64,000 nucleotides of DNA from Ceriagrion tenellum (lineage: Eukaryota; Arthropoda; Insecta; Odonata; Coenagrionidae). Of the stretch, positions 43,807 through 56,974 are shown one piece after another. The DNA is taken from assembly GCA_963169105.1 (NCBI GenBank), contig OY720641.1:79125496-79189495 (forward strand), given 5' to 3'. The notes below the pieces were generated by a model, which saw only the letters and a program-made list of their open reading frames with translations, did no database searches and was not told the origin of the DNA. A program made the position numbers and the translations under genes. How positions within the stretch are numbered: the first letter of the stretch is position 1; each line of letters begins with the position of its first letter.

Positions 43807-45200
43807 GTTAACAGATTCCATCATGTTACGCCTGATAATACCAATTTAATTTTTTTAATCGAATCTGTTTATTTACGAAGCCGTTAAATCATTTTACTCC
43901 TTACATCATTTCAGAGGAATACGTTTTAAGAAGATATGATGAGGTTCAGCCATTACGACTGTGTTTGTAGACATCGAAGGTATGAGAAATTTTGATTAAC
44001 AGTGGTGGATTTTTCGTTTTAAAGAAGACTCAAATTCAAACTTCTGGATAGTTATTCCTTAAATGATATGTGAAAGGTATTTTCGATGTATAAATCGATA
44101 GTTAAAAAGAAAACAATTTTATTCAAGTGTTCCTTTGTCGGTGCACATTTGGAATTGAATGGGAATATTTATTTCAGGTAGAATTATCCACTTATTCAAA
44201 ATCTCTTTTTCAGTTTTATGATAATTTTGCGAAAATATTGCTTTACGTTCTGGATGACCAAAATCACATCGAATCACGGCTATCGAATCATTTTTGATGT
44301 CTGTGAACTGTAAATTCTCCTGGTCATTGTTCGTTTTCTTAGCTACGACTAATAGTTCAGAGCAAGAGGCTCAAGACCTTAGTTAGGGCCCGTTTTAAAT
44401 GTATTAGCAGTATTGGCCCGCGAATGATAGAGCCTCCTCGTTCACCATGTTCTCTAAGTTTGTAATGCTCTATTTTATTAGTCGAAATATTTCGTAATAT
44501 ATCTCAACACCCATTTTATATTACACGGAATACTTTGTAATACACTGCGATACTCGTTTCTCTGCACAGAACATTTTTCCATGCACACTCACAAACAAAA
44601 ACTTAAGGGAACACTCACTCCAAACACCGTCTCTTGTCCCCTCACTCGCAGCCGTCTCGACATCCCCTCTTTCATTTTTCAATATTTATTTTTCTTCCGC
44701 GTCCCTGGTTTCTCATTCCTGGGCCATGGTTTACACCTTCAATTTACTGATAAATAACTAATAAATTACTTTACAGCATAGTTGTCTTGTTACAAGTTAT
44801 TTTTAATTAAAAAAAATGTTTCATCATACTAAGAGTTATGGGAGTGTAAGCTATCGATGAGAACGTATTAGTTTTAGTTTTACGCATTCAATTTAAGATA
44901 TGAGGGGAAAATATGCACACATTTACACTCTTTTTTAATAACCTAAAACAATCTCTCAGCAAACTTTACTTTCATCAGACTCCGGGAGGAAATGTTATAA
45001 AATTCCAGTCTCTAGCCGTAATGCACGTAGACGCACTTGTTGTGCACTGTGCCACGTCGATGACCGCATGTAAACTCTGCTTAAATGAACCCAGCAGATT
45101 AAAAGGCCATGGGGTTGTGAGAGAATTAAACCCATTGCTCTTTCATTTCATCGCCATTGCTTCACAGCTGGCCATTCCGGCTTCATCCCGGCCGGAGAGA
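43807..45200. other. no gene recognised
   Basis: AT-rich. The frame 44913-45341 (142 codons) runs into the purine tract; its first half has normal composition but no recognised domain. Confidence 0.4.
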
Positions 45201-45204
45201 GTAA

Positions 45205-45490
45205 CGCAAAGGGTTTTGTACGAAGGAGATGAGAATGAAAAGGGGGGAGGAGAGAAGGGATGTTTGAAGGAAGACAAGAAGAAGAATGGTCCGGAGCCGT
45301 TATTTTTCCCTTTCTGCTTCAAAGGAGGGAGACAAAGTTAAGGGAAAAAGGAGGCAACAAATTAGTCGGAGAGAGAAGGTGGAGGTGGCTCAGGAATGGT
45401 GTGAGAACGAGATTGGGGAAGGATAGCCCAGGAGGCTCAGGAGAAGGGGAATAATTAAAAGAAGAAGGAGAGAAAAATGGTCGGGATGGT
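45205..45490. repeat. purine-rich tract
   Basis: G/A-rich on the plus strand with AGG/GGAG-type runs. The open frames here are low-complexity Lys/Glu/Gly products of composition. Confidence 0.45.
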
Positions 45491-45535
45491 GGGATGGGAA
45501 AAAGGTTTCCCTCCCGGAATTTCGGGGTCCCAAAA

Positions 45536-47062
45536 CCCTGGAATCCCGATAGAGTTTTAGCGGCATTAAATTTGTCGGTACGTTCTCTCTTCCCGGGAAA
45601 TCATGGAATCCTTTTCTTGATATTTATTTCTCCGGCTAAGCTTTAAAATTTCCGGTTAACTTTGACCGCGAGATACCGTAGCCTGCTGCGTAACTGCGGT
45701 ACAACCATGCCATAGGTGCTAAATTTGGAGATACTACTAGAAAATCTTTAAAAAATTCGTTTTATTAAATATGAATACCGATTTTTATGGTTATGATGTG
45801 TTCATAGAACAGCATTTTTATGAGCATCTAAATATATTTTCGACAAAATTAGCTGAGTGAAACAACTGACTCACAAATGTTATTTATTTAAGCATTGATA
45901 TTTTCCAAATTGGGCCTTTTTTTCAGAGAGCGAAAAAAATCCATGGAAGTGAAAGTGATCTTTTTGTTTATTTTGTGTGTTTGAAATTACCTCTAATTAA
46001 AATTAGCCATACCTCTCATCTCTCGAGTGAATTCAAAAACGATTAATACAACTTCAAATATTAGAAAAGGTTTTATTAGCCAGAGGAATCTCTTTTCTAT
46101 ACTTAACATAAGACTGAATCATCGATGTATGGACAATGTTTATGTTTCGACTATCGTAATGCAGTGTATGCTCGAATATCCAAAGAGATACAGATTGATG
46201 GCTCGTCAGATTATCAAAAACTTAGATAACACGGAAGGTGGATATTGCGAGCAAAATTAATGGCCGCAAAAATATATTTTCATTCATTTATTATCCTTGA
46301 ATATGAGCTAATGCAAGGAAAAACTATGATGTGAATTCCGATGTGAATAAAAATTGTAATCTATTACAAAATTTGGTCATTGAATATTTGCATTAGCTAC
46401 GCTGGCTTGATGCCGCTAAAATGGAAGTAATCTTAGCTTGGATAATCCGGAACATAGGTTTTTGGTACGCGAACAACTACTGCGACATTGTATAAAAATT
46501 TCACTATTTATTAAAATTATTTGTTTATTTCAAGGTAATTTTTATATTTAAAGTCACCTTTTTCTGTTGTTGTCATAGCATTTTTAATGAAACTGAGCAA
46601 TTAGTGTGATTTTTGAAAATTTTCCGCTAGTATGATAAAAAAGTTTTTAATAGCTATGCATATGTTTTCAGGGGAATTATTAAATAATCCTGCTATTGTT
46701 ACACTTTTGTGGACTTTGTTTCACTTTCCAAATCATCAAATGAAATTATAATTTTCAAGTATATTCTGAATGGAATGGAGTGGCCGTAAATGTTTGGGGT
46801 CTACTCTCCAATATCGTTAAGTTCTTCAACAAAAGACTGAAATGTTGAATAACTGTTGTGCTGTTTGTTGTAGTCTTTGACTAGAGAAAACATGGACATG
46901 TATTATTGCTCTAAAATTCAATGTATTAATGTATGTCACCGCCTGACCGCGTGGTCAACTTGTAACTAATATTTTCTTATAAAATCTACGAAATAGAATA
47001 AAATTCATCCTGGGAATTCCGGGAAATCATCCCGAGAAATGCTTTTGTCCCGGAATCCCAGG
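45536..47062. other. possible DNA transposon bounded by short inverted repeats
   Basis: CCCTGGAATCCCG near 45535-45547 resembles the inverse of CGGAATCCCAGGG at about 47042-47055. Subterminal CCGGGAAATCAT occurs near 45593 and again near 47008. The interior is AT-rich and non-coding. No target duplication was confirmed. Confidence 0.25.
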
Positions 47063-47149
47063 GTGAGCAGAAGGCTAGCCGAGCATGTCTATGAAGTGGG
47101 AGTTGTGACCAAGTATGGGGAGACTCAAGGAAACGAAACCATGAGTTAG

Positions 47150-47405
47150 AAGGAATGTGTTATTCCACTTCGCGTTAGAGGAACGGATCGGAAGTAGATC
47201 GGTATATGGGGGGAGTAGGCGTGGGGGAGGGACGAGATAATGAAGAAGGGGCCGGTCAGGAAGGGGTGGACGAACCCTGGGAGTGGGGAGACACGGCTGG
47301 GCAGATAGGAAGGGTTCTTAAAAGGGGTTTAGGGCAAGGAAAGAATGGAATGGCGGCGTTTCGGAAAAAATAACAGAGTAAGGGACCGAAAAGAAAAGAT
47401 GGATG
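47150..47405. repeat. purine-rich tract
   Basis: G/A-rich plus-strand stretch (GGGGGAGTAGGCGTGGGGGA type) directly following the possible element at 45.5-47.06 kb. Confidence 0.4.
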
Positions 47406-48740
47406 GAGAGTCTTTTCACCAGAGAATGATTTTGGTATAATGTAGTTTATTCTCTGAAGCTGCTTGGTTGGTAAACTTAAAATATTTTCACGTCAAAAGG
47501 GTTGGGGTAAGATTTTTTACTAGTGGTGGCAATGAAGAAATCTCTCCCTTATATATGTATCACTGATCCAATGAATGGTTTTCCCGCGATAAATATGGCT
47601 ACAATATAAATAAGGCTTCGAAATTTGCTGATCACGTTTTCCAGTAGTGTGGTCAGTGTACAATAAAAATTTTTTACCATGCAAAAACAAGGCCATTGCA
47701 GAAAATGAAAATTAAAAAAATACAAATGAGGTCAGTCTTCTTTACTTAACTCATTCCGCTTCCTGCAGCGTATTTCAACTTATCATTATATCTTTTGCTA
47801 TAATTATGACAAATTTGAAGAAAAATAGCTTTATAAACAATATTGCTAACCAAAATGTTACATTGATTACATTATTTTATCTGAACCATTTTTCTAAAAT
47901 ACGAAATATTTACATCTGTTACTAGAGCCAACTAATTTTTAATTGCATTATTAATGAATTGAGATACACTTTTTATTTCAATTGGTAATTTATGAAAGAG
48001 CATCGGTCCAAAAAAATTCATTCACCAAGACAACAAGCAATATGGGTCTGTTTGTAAATTAGATTCTTTCTTTACAAAATATTTATTTCAATGTAAAATT
48101 TAATCCATATTTATTTAAAAATATACAACATTGATAATTATTAGATATTACCAGAAATTAACATAACTTAAGGTGGTTGGTTCGCGACTGAGTGAGTCAT
48201 AATTATAGTTTTTTATGTCTGTTTTAGTTATGTACATGAACCTTTAAAAGAATAATGCTTTGATTTGTAATAGATCCAATTTAGAGGAAAGCTGAAATAT
48301 CGCATTAAAAATGAATATTAGGAAGACCAGTGTACGAAAAAATAACGTAATCGAATGCCGAGAATGGAGTCGTGCAGCGATTATGCCTAAATAAGTAATT
48401 AGATTTATGAACCTTTTCAAATTTATAAATCACCAGAAATATCTAAAAATTTAAGTGATTGTTATATAACAAAATTTTTCTCGAGTAAACCCTACATTTA
48501 CATTTATTTCAAGGTTAATTAATTTCTAAAACCTTCGGCAATGCTGTACTGAACTTTGTTGATGTCCTTAGTGACTGGTGTTTGATGTGCGTGAACTGAA
48601 GTGCTTTCTTAATTTAAACACATTGAATAAGTTCTTTTTAGATGTTCTCATACTACATAATAATCCTCTTCAGAACTAAATTGATCACTGAATGGTGTTA
48701 TTGTGGAGATCAGTACTATATCGCACTTTATACATTTTTT
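47406..48740. other. no gene recognised
   Basis: Very AT-rich; nothing recognised. Confidence 0.45.
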
Positions 48741-48744
48741 TTTT

Positions 48745-49392
48745 GGTTACCCGGTGTGTCGTTACACCGTACATACCTCCTATCGGTGGGTCGCGGGTAA
48801 CAGTATGCTGGCTCTCAAGGTAGTCCTTTCAGAAGGGATTCTAGCTTGATCAGAATAGGGAAAGCGGGCCTATGGTATTACTATGCTTTAGTTTCTCTTG
48901 TGGCATACTGGCGAAAATGTGCCAAACCTGACCGGTAGAGCGCCGTAACCGTTAGCAGGGAAAGCTGCACGTGGTGCGGGTACTGCGAAGGCTGGTAACC
49001 TTGCATACTCTATTGAAACTTATTGCTAAACGTCAAAATGTTGACTCGGACGGTCGAAGCCACGATGGGCGGCGGAAGCTGAAAAAGGTTGGCCCATCAT
49101 GATACGGGAGAGTAGAATGAATGGTGTGAGAGTAGAGGTAGGCCCAGAAAGTTGTGGTTGAATGTGGTTGAGGAAATTCTTAGGAGGAGGAATATTAGGA
49201 GTCTTAAAAACAGGAGGGCGTGTATGAAACAGTGTATGGGGGTAAAGGGGGCAAAAGAGGTTTGCAAGGATAGGTCAGTATGGAGGAAAGTATTGAAGCA
49301 GAGTTAGGTGTACAATTATGTATTAATGAGCGAAACATTTGGACTGTGTCTACTCCGGAAGGAAACGGCGTGATGGGTATGTATGTATAAAT
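48745..49392 (+). mobile_element. LINE family G, 3' end joined to a possible 5' UTR
   Basis: 49100-49392 matches the 3' ends of the copies at 30.2-30.47 and 60.46-60.75 kb, including the coding segment GRPRKLW in one frame, ATTCTTAGGAGGAGGAATAT, and the terminal GGCGTGATGGGTATGTATG. 48745-49095 is a GC-richer leader with a hairpin (GGTTACCCGG...GGGTAAC) and no open frame. It looks like a 5' UTR fused to the 3' end by internal deletion (inference). Confidence 0.55.
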
Positions 49393-49444
49393 TGTTTTTG
49401 TATAATTTAATTTCTGCCACACTGTTCCTATATCCAACCTAGCG

Positions 49445-49510
49445 GTGGACGAGAGGAAAGGTAGCGGATTGGGAAGCAGACGGTGTGAGGTTCAATTCTC
49501 TGTAGTGGAA
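49445..49510 (+). mobile_element. tRNA-like segment, possibly SINE head
   Basis: TAGCGGATTGGGAAGCAGAC (A-box-like) and GTGAGGTTCAATTCTCTG (T-arm/B-box-like, GAG/CTC stem) in the right order and spacing for a pol III promoter. The acceptor stem does not close, so it is not a tRNA gene. Confidence 0.3.
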
Positions 49511-52500
49511 CATATTTTTTCAGTTTTTTTCTCTTATGTCTCGTAAAAATATTGTTTTCATCATCGTAACTCGTTTTAAAAACATGTTTACCCCCAAAAA
49601 AGATAAAAATTCAACGTTTGAACGAACGCTTCGTTGCCAACAAAAAAGTGAATGTCACAATCTCGATCAGATCGACCGTTCAGACGCTTGAGCTCAAAAT
49701 TGTGAGAAATCACATGGAAAAAAATTGTAATGAAATAAATTTATACACGATGTGTAGATGTAGAAATTTATCGTAGATGATGGGCTAATGGCATTAAGAA
49801 TCGGAATGTTACCTAAGGTCATAATTCAAGTATATATGCTTATTTCTGTCTATGACGATGAACAGACGTGAATTCAAAATCACTAAGGTATTCCAAATAC
49901 GTTAGGATTTAAAAACAACTAAGTAGTTTGTATTAGTCAAATATTTATGATTACAAGCGTTCATTAAAGCTGTAAGCTCCGCATTAATCAGTCGTTTATA
50001 ATTGATGTTAATTATTATTATGTGACAACAAAATGTTTTAGGAATATTTACCGGGCCTTTTTGGGTTATATGAAGCCCTTCTTTTTTTGACAGATGTTTG
50101 TCATTGATCGAGGTGGTACTATATTTTCAAACAAACAATTTACAGCTTCTGAAATGTGCCTCTCTGTTTGAATTCCCACGGTATTTGTAAGTTCACTTCT
50201 AACGCTGCCACATGTATGACCGACCACAGCGCTCCGATCAGCTAACTACTGTGTCTCGGATTAAAAAAAAAATTCGATAATAATCATTTAATTTCTCACA
50301 AACTAAGCCTGTGACCTATCGTCATTTTTGCACTAATCGATTTCTTAAATCCTTGTTTATGTCATATCCGTTTTTTGTTTAAACGACATGGGTTTCAACA
50401 CTCTAAATCTATATTTTATACACCAAGGATCCGCTCCCACTGTACCACGCAATGTAAATATAGCTATTTTCGGTTATTGGAAAAACCAGGACGGAAAGAT
50501 GTATTTATAATTGAGCCAATCGATAGAGGGCCTTTTATTCTATAATTCCTGCGAATATGAAGAAAATTACATGGACTTTAGTTTTCCGACCAACCTCCTT
50601 AATGCTGTAGCTGACTAGTTTATACTTTAGACCTGAACACGCCTGCTGCAATGCCGGCGAAACAGTAATCAATAGCATAATATTACACTGAAGAAAATGC
50701 TGAAGTCTTGGCGTTCCTTTTCCGGAGTAGCCATTATAGTTTAAATAAGATCGTCAGGCTATTAAGGAAGCTAGTGGCATTTAAAGTTCAGCTAATCATG
50801 CACTGGGTCAAATTCATAGCTGAAATTCATTCATTAAGCCTTGTGGCTGTTTTATTACCTTCTTAAGTCCCGGTTGGCGAAAAAATACTGGTTTAAGCTG
50901 TGTTAGTTTAGCTCCTCTCTACATCAGCCCAGGGCCTTCGTCTGTTGCTCACTGGGTAACCAGTTCGTTAGGAGAAAAATGATTATGATTATTCTTAAAA
51001 ACATTGATAATTTGTCTTACAGTGCGTTTGTAATCCAATGTGATTCATCAAAATGCTTGGATAACCGGGAAAAGAATTATGTACACTGAGCACCCTCTAT
51101 AGACAGGACGGAAAATTTTTGACATTTGATTTTTTTAAACCGTGGAACGGTTAACGCGTTATCAATTTCCCTCCTGATCTCATTGTTGGCTATAAATATA
51201 AATAGTGTCGATTAAAGTCTACACAAGCCTTGTAATTATTGTAAAAAAATATATCTCCTGAAAGTTTTTAATTGTGCAGTGTGCGTGATTCTCCCTATGC
51301 TGGATGCTATGAGCTGTTTCAGAATTAAAAATTTAGTTCTTATAATTTTCTTTCAAAATATTGGATGACCGGTTGAATATGCTCCAGCACTGATTTTAAG
51401 AAAAATGCTTCATTTCTATGCAGTAAGCTCATGTGCTTCTCATATGTCATATTTCATTTGCTACTTATTGCATGGCCTTATTGCATTAAGGTAGTGCGAG
51501 CAAAATAGAGATCATATTCGAATTATACGATTCAATTTCACCAGCTGTTATACAAACGAATTAAATATTGCATTATAAATGGAGCAATAATATAGTTTTA
51601 CATGACAGAAATTGTAAGTAATCATATGAAAAGATCTATGTAAGTCTTTAAGTTGACTGATTGTTTTCACGCGGTATGCTTGAAACTCCATCAAAACGAA
51701 AGGTTTATTGTGATCTTGAAGAATTAACTGCGGTGAAAATGTGGTTAATTTTCAACAATAGTAGAGAAAACACAAACTTGATTTTTTTATGAGATCTAAT
51801 TGTTCCTAGTGTGTTCTAAGTGTGTGATGAGAAATTCCTGATTTGTTAAATAAGGTGTCTCTGGAGTGAATACACGTATCATTTTCCGTATAAAAGGGCT
51901 GCTATTTTCTGGCAAATATCTAGGAAAGTAACGAGGCATGGGGTTGAATCATCGTGCTAATGGAAGGGTGATATATTTTTTCAATAAAATGTGACCAAAT
52001 TCATTGATTTCTAGGTAAAATGATATTTCGCTCAAACGGCCTTGAATGCATCCTTCTGTTTGGCCCTTTGGTTGAGCGCAATAAGTCGTCGAATTCCTTT
52101 TCTAATTACAGCTTTTGCTCTTCAAATTTCATGGAAAATTAGCCCAGCTTATCCATCTTTGTATCATGCACTGGCATTGGACCATAGCCTAGCGCGCTTG
52201 GGAATGGTTGCTTTATATAGATATTTTAAAACTTTCTTACCAATTGATTTACGTAAAGGTGGAATTACGATTATGGAAATAATTACTTAACCTCTAAGTT
52301 CTTCCTAATTCAAGACTGTTGCTATAGCTGAGGAAGAACATTTTTTTAATTGATAAAAAATAATGGACTGGTAGGAAAGTGGAATGTTGTTCATGGAGAC
52401 AATGTTTTGTAAAAGTTTGTGCATTGTTAGTTAGGCCCAGATAATGATACTTAGAGATTTATTCTACTATACTATTCCCTGTTATCTATAATTTTTTTTA

Positions 52501-55500
52501 TTAAAAAAATAAAAATAGTATGATAGAATTAACCATTAATATGGGAAGAAAATATAGTGGAGAGCTGCTATAAAAGATCTTCAGTGTAATGGCGTCTGAC
52601 TATGATGTTACTTAGAAACTATTTATTATCAGATATTTAGACGATAATTTCATGGCACCTACCAGAAGTTTGAATATTCTTCCCATCTTTGATTGCTTTC
52701 AGTGATATACGTATTCAAAATATTTCAGAAATTTTCTTGTGGTGAAGGAGTTTTATCTTTATGTCCATTTGTAGTTTAGGGTCATAACCATTAACTTATA
52801 TACTTAACCTAAGACTAAGGTGGACGGCTTTGGTATTATCTAGCATAAAATAAAATTTTGTGTATCAATTTAATCAACAAAAATCCGAATTTTGCGTAGT
52901 AGTTTAGTAAAATGTTCAAATCTTATGGTATTTTTGTCTTATACAAGAGGTCAGATTTACTTTGAAGGCAAAAAAATGTCGTAGGGTCAAGATAAATAAT
53001 AGTGCTGTAGCTCGTGGTCTGTAGTTCTGATCACAAACCACCAGTCTTATTGAAAATTATTTCGACGTGAGTTATGTTTGCATGTTTGTCAAATTGTTCC
53101 ATTTTGTCCCCTTTGTCAACTCCCATATTTTGGTTGGAAATATGTTATTGGTCCTTTCGGTGATGTATTTATCAAATCGTACTTAAAATATGACAACCAG
53201 CAGTGTGCTGGAGTATGTAGTTGACTTTGCAATAAAGAGTTCGTCTTTGAATGAACCGTGTGGATTTTATGTGGGTTTTAGTAGTTTTTTCTGATATCCC
53301 TTCCACGTTACACAATTTTATTTTAAATCTTATCTTTCCTTGGACCACTCAATATTAATATTTTGGTCTTGCAATAGGCAGAAAGTAATACACTAGAAAA
53401 GTAATAAGTTAAAAAAAAATTAATTTCCATAGGGAACGGCGTTCTTGAGTTTTTCCTCCTGAATGTTGAATGTCACTGTGTATTGAAAGCACTTCATGAC
53501 TTCGCCTCGTTCACGTGCGCAAGAGACTTAAGAGACTTTTTTATGTGATACCTACGTCCAATGCCCTCAAAATCAGTCATTTGAGCTTGGCGGAAAAACT
53601 GATATCAAGGATTTCGTATCTCACCGAGAATAAAAGAAAATGATGTGGGAATTTCCAGAATTTTATATCAATGGCGTTTTTACGAAGGTATTTTCATTTC
53701 CTTCTGCTGTACGCAAAATATAGGAAAATAGTAAATTCTGATCTCTAAAGTGGATCTACAATGAAAAACATGGCCAGCGATGACCGTAGAGTTTGTACAA
53801 CTGGGACAGTCATTTGTGCTTGAGTCGCTTTCCATTCTACACAGACTCCGTTGAGGCTTGAAAGATGAGGTTTTCGCATATTTGTTCACGGAAGATATTT
53901 ATATACTTAAAATAGGTGTATGTATGAATATAAATTGAACTTGATTCCTTCTTTTGATCCTCAGTAAATCACTGTGTATTGAAATGAGCTTATGATTTGA
54001 TTTTATTACCAGGAAATATATTAGTTGCGAAAAAGAGCTATTTCAGAACTTGAAAAGCTCGGGAAAATTAAATTTACTGCAATTCTTAAGTAAATCCGAA
54101 ACGAATTGACTTTTTAGTTCATACACGCCAAAATACCCAGAGTGATTTAATCTCAATGATGTATACGAAAATCTACAATACCTAGTAATTCCTATTATTA
54201 ACCTTGTATCAATGCACATGACGGGACAAATATGGCATAGAAAATTATTTCCTGTAGGTCTTTCCTTTGTGTGCGAGGGACTCCTCCGGTATTATGAACG
54301 TTTTTTCTTTCCTTTGGGTAATCAATCACGACATGATATTCTCCACTTAGGGTAAGTAGATTGATTTGCATAGATAAGCCAGGGTAAGGTAAAAGGTTTT
54401 GATGGAAACTGAAGGACAGCAGAAGGCTATCGCTATTCGTGGGTTCTGCAATTTTGCATGGCTCCTTCTGGAGTTTGTCTTTAACACGCGAGCTAATGCA
54501 ATTTAATGCACCTCTGCACCAACAATTGGGATTATAGATATTACCCTATTTCACCTCTCTTCTTCGCCGTGTTTTTTAAATACATTATATGGTACTGATC
54601 ACGAACACTATAGGATGCCTTAAGCGGTAAATTTAATATGAAAATGAATGTTTTAGAATGATCAAGTAAATGAATGTAAAAAGAGCAGATTCTATTTCCC
54701 GTTCGGTCTTCCAGACAAACATGCCATTTGCCAATATACGCGATGCAAATTCGTTATGAAAGAGATTATGTATTCATTTGTTCAATGAAAAGTACCGTGT
54801 AATGCGGCCTTGATAGCTTCATGATATTACTCTTCTGAGTGTTACCCCGAGCGGTGCACATTTGTCTAATATCGAAAAAAGCGTAAAACAGTGTTTTTTC
54901 TAAATAATTACAATGGATATGTTTGCACTGAAATACAATAAGCTATGAATGGGGTATCACTTGTGTTTATTTTTAACCTCTTTACCGATTAATTACCTTC
55001 GATATGCTACCACAAACTTGGAGTACGCTCGGCTGCATTTGTAGTGCGCTTCTAGTTGTCCAACTTTTATTCAATTGATGCGAGTTATTGCAATAATGGA
55101 TAATAATGTGGAAAAAATAAGGGAATAATTTTGTCAGCAAACTGTCCTATTTCTGTTTATATTATGAAAATGTGTGCATTATCAATTATAGAGGCGCTAA
55201 AGAAATTGAATCAGAAACATCTGATTGGAAATTTTGGTGCCAAAATTATTTTTTTATTGAAGCCAAATGCGACTTTAATTTGAAGAAATATGTACATTTA
55301 TGCCTTAAATTAGTGCGAATTATTCTACTAGCTTCGTTTACCCACCGTAGATATTTTATACTTTTCTAAGATTCGAAAAAATTCCACTTATGACTTATTT
55401 CCTCACATTTTAGAGTTCAGACCACTGTGCGCTTTAGTGGTTATATTATGCTAGAGATAATAACCGTTTTCTTTATTTGATGTCATGCTGAAGATGGATC

Positions 55501-55600
55501 TCATTCTTGCTCTCGAATGGCAATTTAGAAGTGTTCGTATTTGTTCTTCTTCGATCATCCTCGGCTTATTTTGAGATAATGACGGAGGGTGGTTGAAATT
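49511..55600. other. 6-kb stretch with no gene recognised
   Basis: The longest featureless part. It is AT-rich throughout, with open frames at 52042-52290 (plus), 53680-53889 (minus) and 55172-55369 (plus). None has a recognised domain or convincing splice context. No repeat copy of the families listed here was found in it. Confidence 0.45.
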
Positions 55601-55603
55601 GGA

Positions 55604-55910
55604 TTGGATTTTGGGGAGGCGGCCGACATCTAAGATCATTTGCGCTATAGGAGACAGGTGAGAGAGGAAAGGTGGATAGAAACCGTGCATCGGAATTAGC
55701 CTGCTCTTAACGAAAGGCGCCAAGGGAACTACAATTTAACGTCTCATCCGACAGACGGAGTACTGTACTTGAAGTGCCGTCCACAAGACACTCAAGTTGG
55801 GATAAGGTTTCCTCTGAAAAACATCCTACACTGCAGGGAGTTGACCCCAGCCATCCGTATAGTCAGCCAGTACTCTTGCCACCACTCCAACCCGATTTCC
55901 TCGTGGGTTG
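55604..55910 (-). mobile_element. tRNA-derived SINE, copy 2
   Basis: Full-length partner of the SINE at 6329-6625 on the same strand. Reverse complement: GGGTTGGAGTGGTGGCAAGA (A box region), GGGGTCAACTCCCTGCAG (decayed B box), GACGGCACTTCAAGTACAG, GACGTTAAATTGTAGTTCCC (central segment) and the tail GCCGCCTCCCCAAAATCC. This copy keeps AAGAGCAGGCTAAT, which is lost from copy 1. Confidence 0.7.
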
Positions 55911-56379
55911 TTCACACCCATTAACGCCGGAAAGAAATTGGCGCGGAGAATTTCGTTCAAATTTAGACTACTTAGGGAAAAATGGACAATAAAATGATAC
56001 GTACAATAAAAATATTGATTTTTTTATTGATTTATTAGTAAAAAAATTGCCGTCCTCAAACGAGGACGCTAGGAACTTCGATGGTAATTTTCAAAGTAGC
56101 CTCTTTCCAAGCAGAGGGATTTACAACACTTTTTGCTGGACCATCTAGCCTTCATGTGACGTAGCACTCATTTTAATTGTTTTTTCTAACTTTACCGGGA
56201 TATGATCTACATTGCTCAACTCAGGGTTTATTCAACTTTTTCGTCTTTTGTTGCGCTTAGGACTTGCATCTCTAAGGTAGCCTCAGACAATACTTCTACG
56301 AAAGTCCAATTTGTTTAGTTTTCCTTTCGCGGCGACAGAATTCAGTTTCCAAGCGTTAGTGAATGTCATATCCATCATA
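55911..56379. other. no gene recognised
   Basis: AT-rich spacer between the SINE and the MITE. Confidence 0.35.
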
Positions 56380-56381
56380 TA

Positions 56382-56972
56382 CAGTGTGTCCCATAAATGT
56401 CACGACACAGTGACACTTGAGCTAGGGCAGCCTAAGAGGAACCGAACCAGCCTAATATGACCTCAGTAAAAGTTTTACGGTTTTCGAGATATGGCCAAAT
56501 TAAAGCTTTTTCAAAAATTTCACTTTTTTTACATTTCTAGTCCCAGAATTCGATCGGATAATTTAACGCTCTCATTAGGGCCGCTCTTTTAATCTTCCAA
56601 CTTTGACTCATGTGCCGACTTCTACCTGGAACAGAGGCCCGAGAGGGAGGGGTGTCATGGGGTCCGAACAAACAAAAGAAACGCGAAAGCCGCTATACCT
56701 GTCTAACTTTATCGGCTTTCAAAAAATGGGATGGATAGAGTACTTTGTTTTTTAATTTGTGGCAGTAGCCCCATCAGAGAGCCAAATTGAGAGCTATTCA
56801 AGTAAATTCTAGGACTAGAAATGTATAAAAGTTAAATTTTTGGAAAAGCTTTAATTTGGCAATATCTCGAAAACCGTGCAACTTTTACTGATGTCATATT
56901 AGGCTGGTTCGGTTCCTCTTAGGATGCCCTAGCTCCAGTGTCACTGTGGCATGACATTTATGGGACACCCTG
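56382..56972. mobile_element. MITE with ~150-bp terminal inverted repeats and TA target site
   Basis: 591 bases flanked by TA on both sides (56380-56381, 56973-56974). The ends are CAGTGTGTCCCATAAATGTC and its inverse, with CAGGGTGTCCCATAAATGTC at the right end. The arms pair over about 150 bases (for example GGTTCGGTTCCTCTTAGG, ATCTCGAAAACCGT, AAAGCTTTAATTTGGC). The centre is unique and non-coding. TA duplication and long inverted repeats point to mobilisation by a Tc1/mariner-superfamily transposase (inference). Confidence 0.85.
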
Positions 56973-56974
56973 TA

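Noticed and set aside
49445..49510. tRNA gene
   Set aside because: Promoter-like boxes are present but there is no closed acceptor stem or clear anticodon arm.
53680..53889. Possible host exon on the minus strand with a cysteine-rich peptide
   Set aside because: Composition looked protein-like, but neither splice site is convincing and no domain is recognised.
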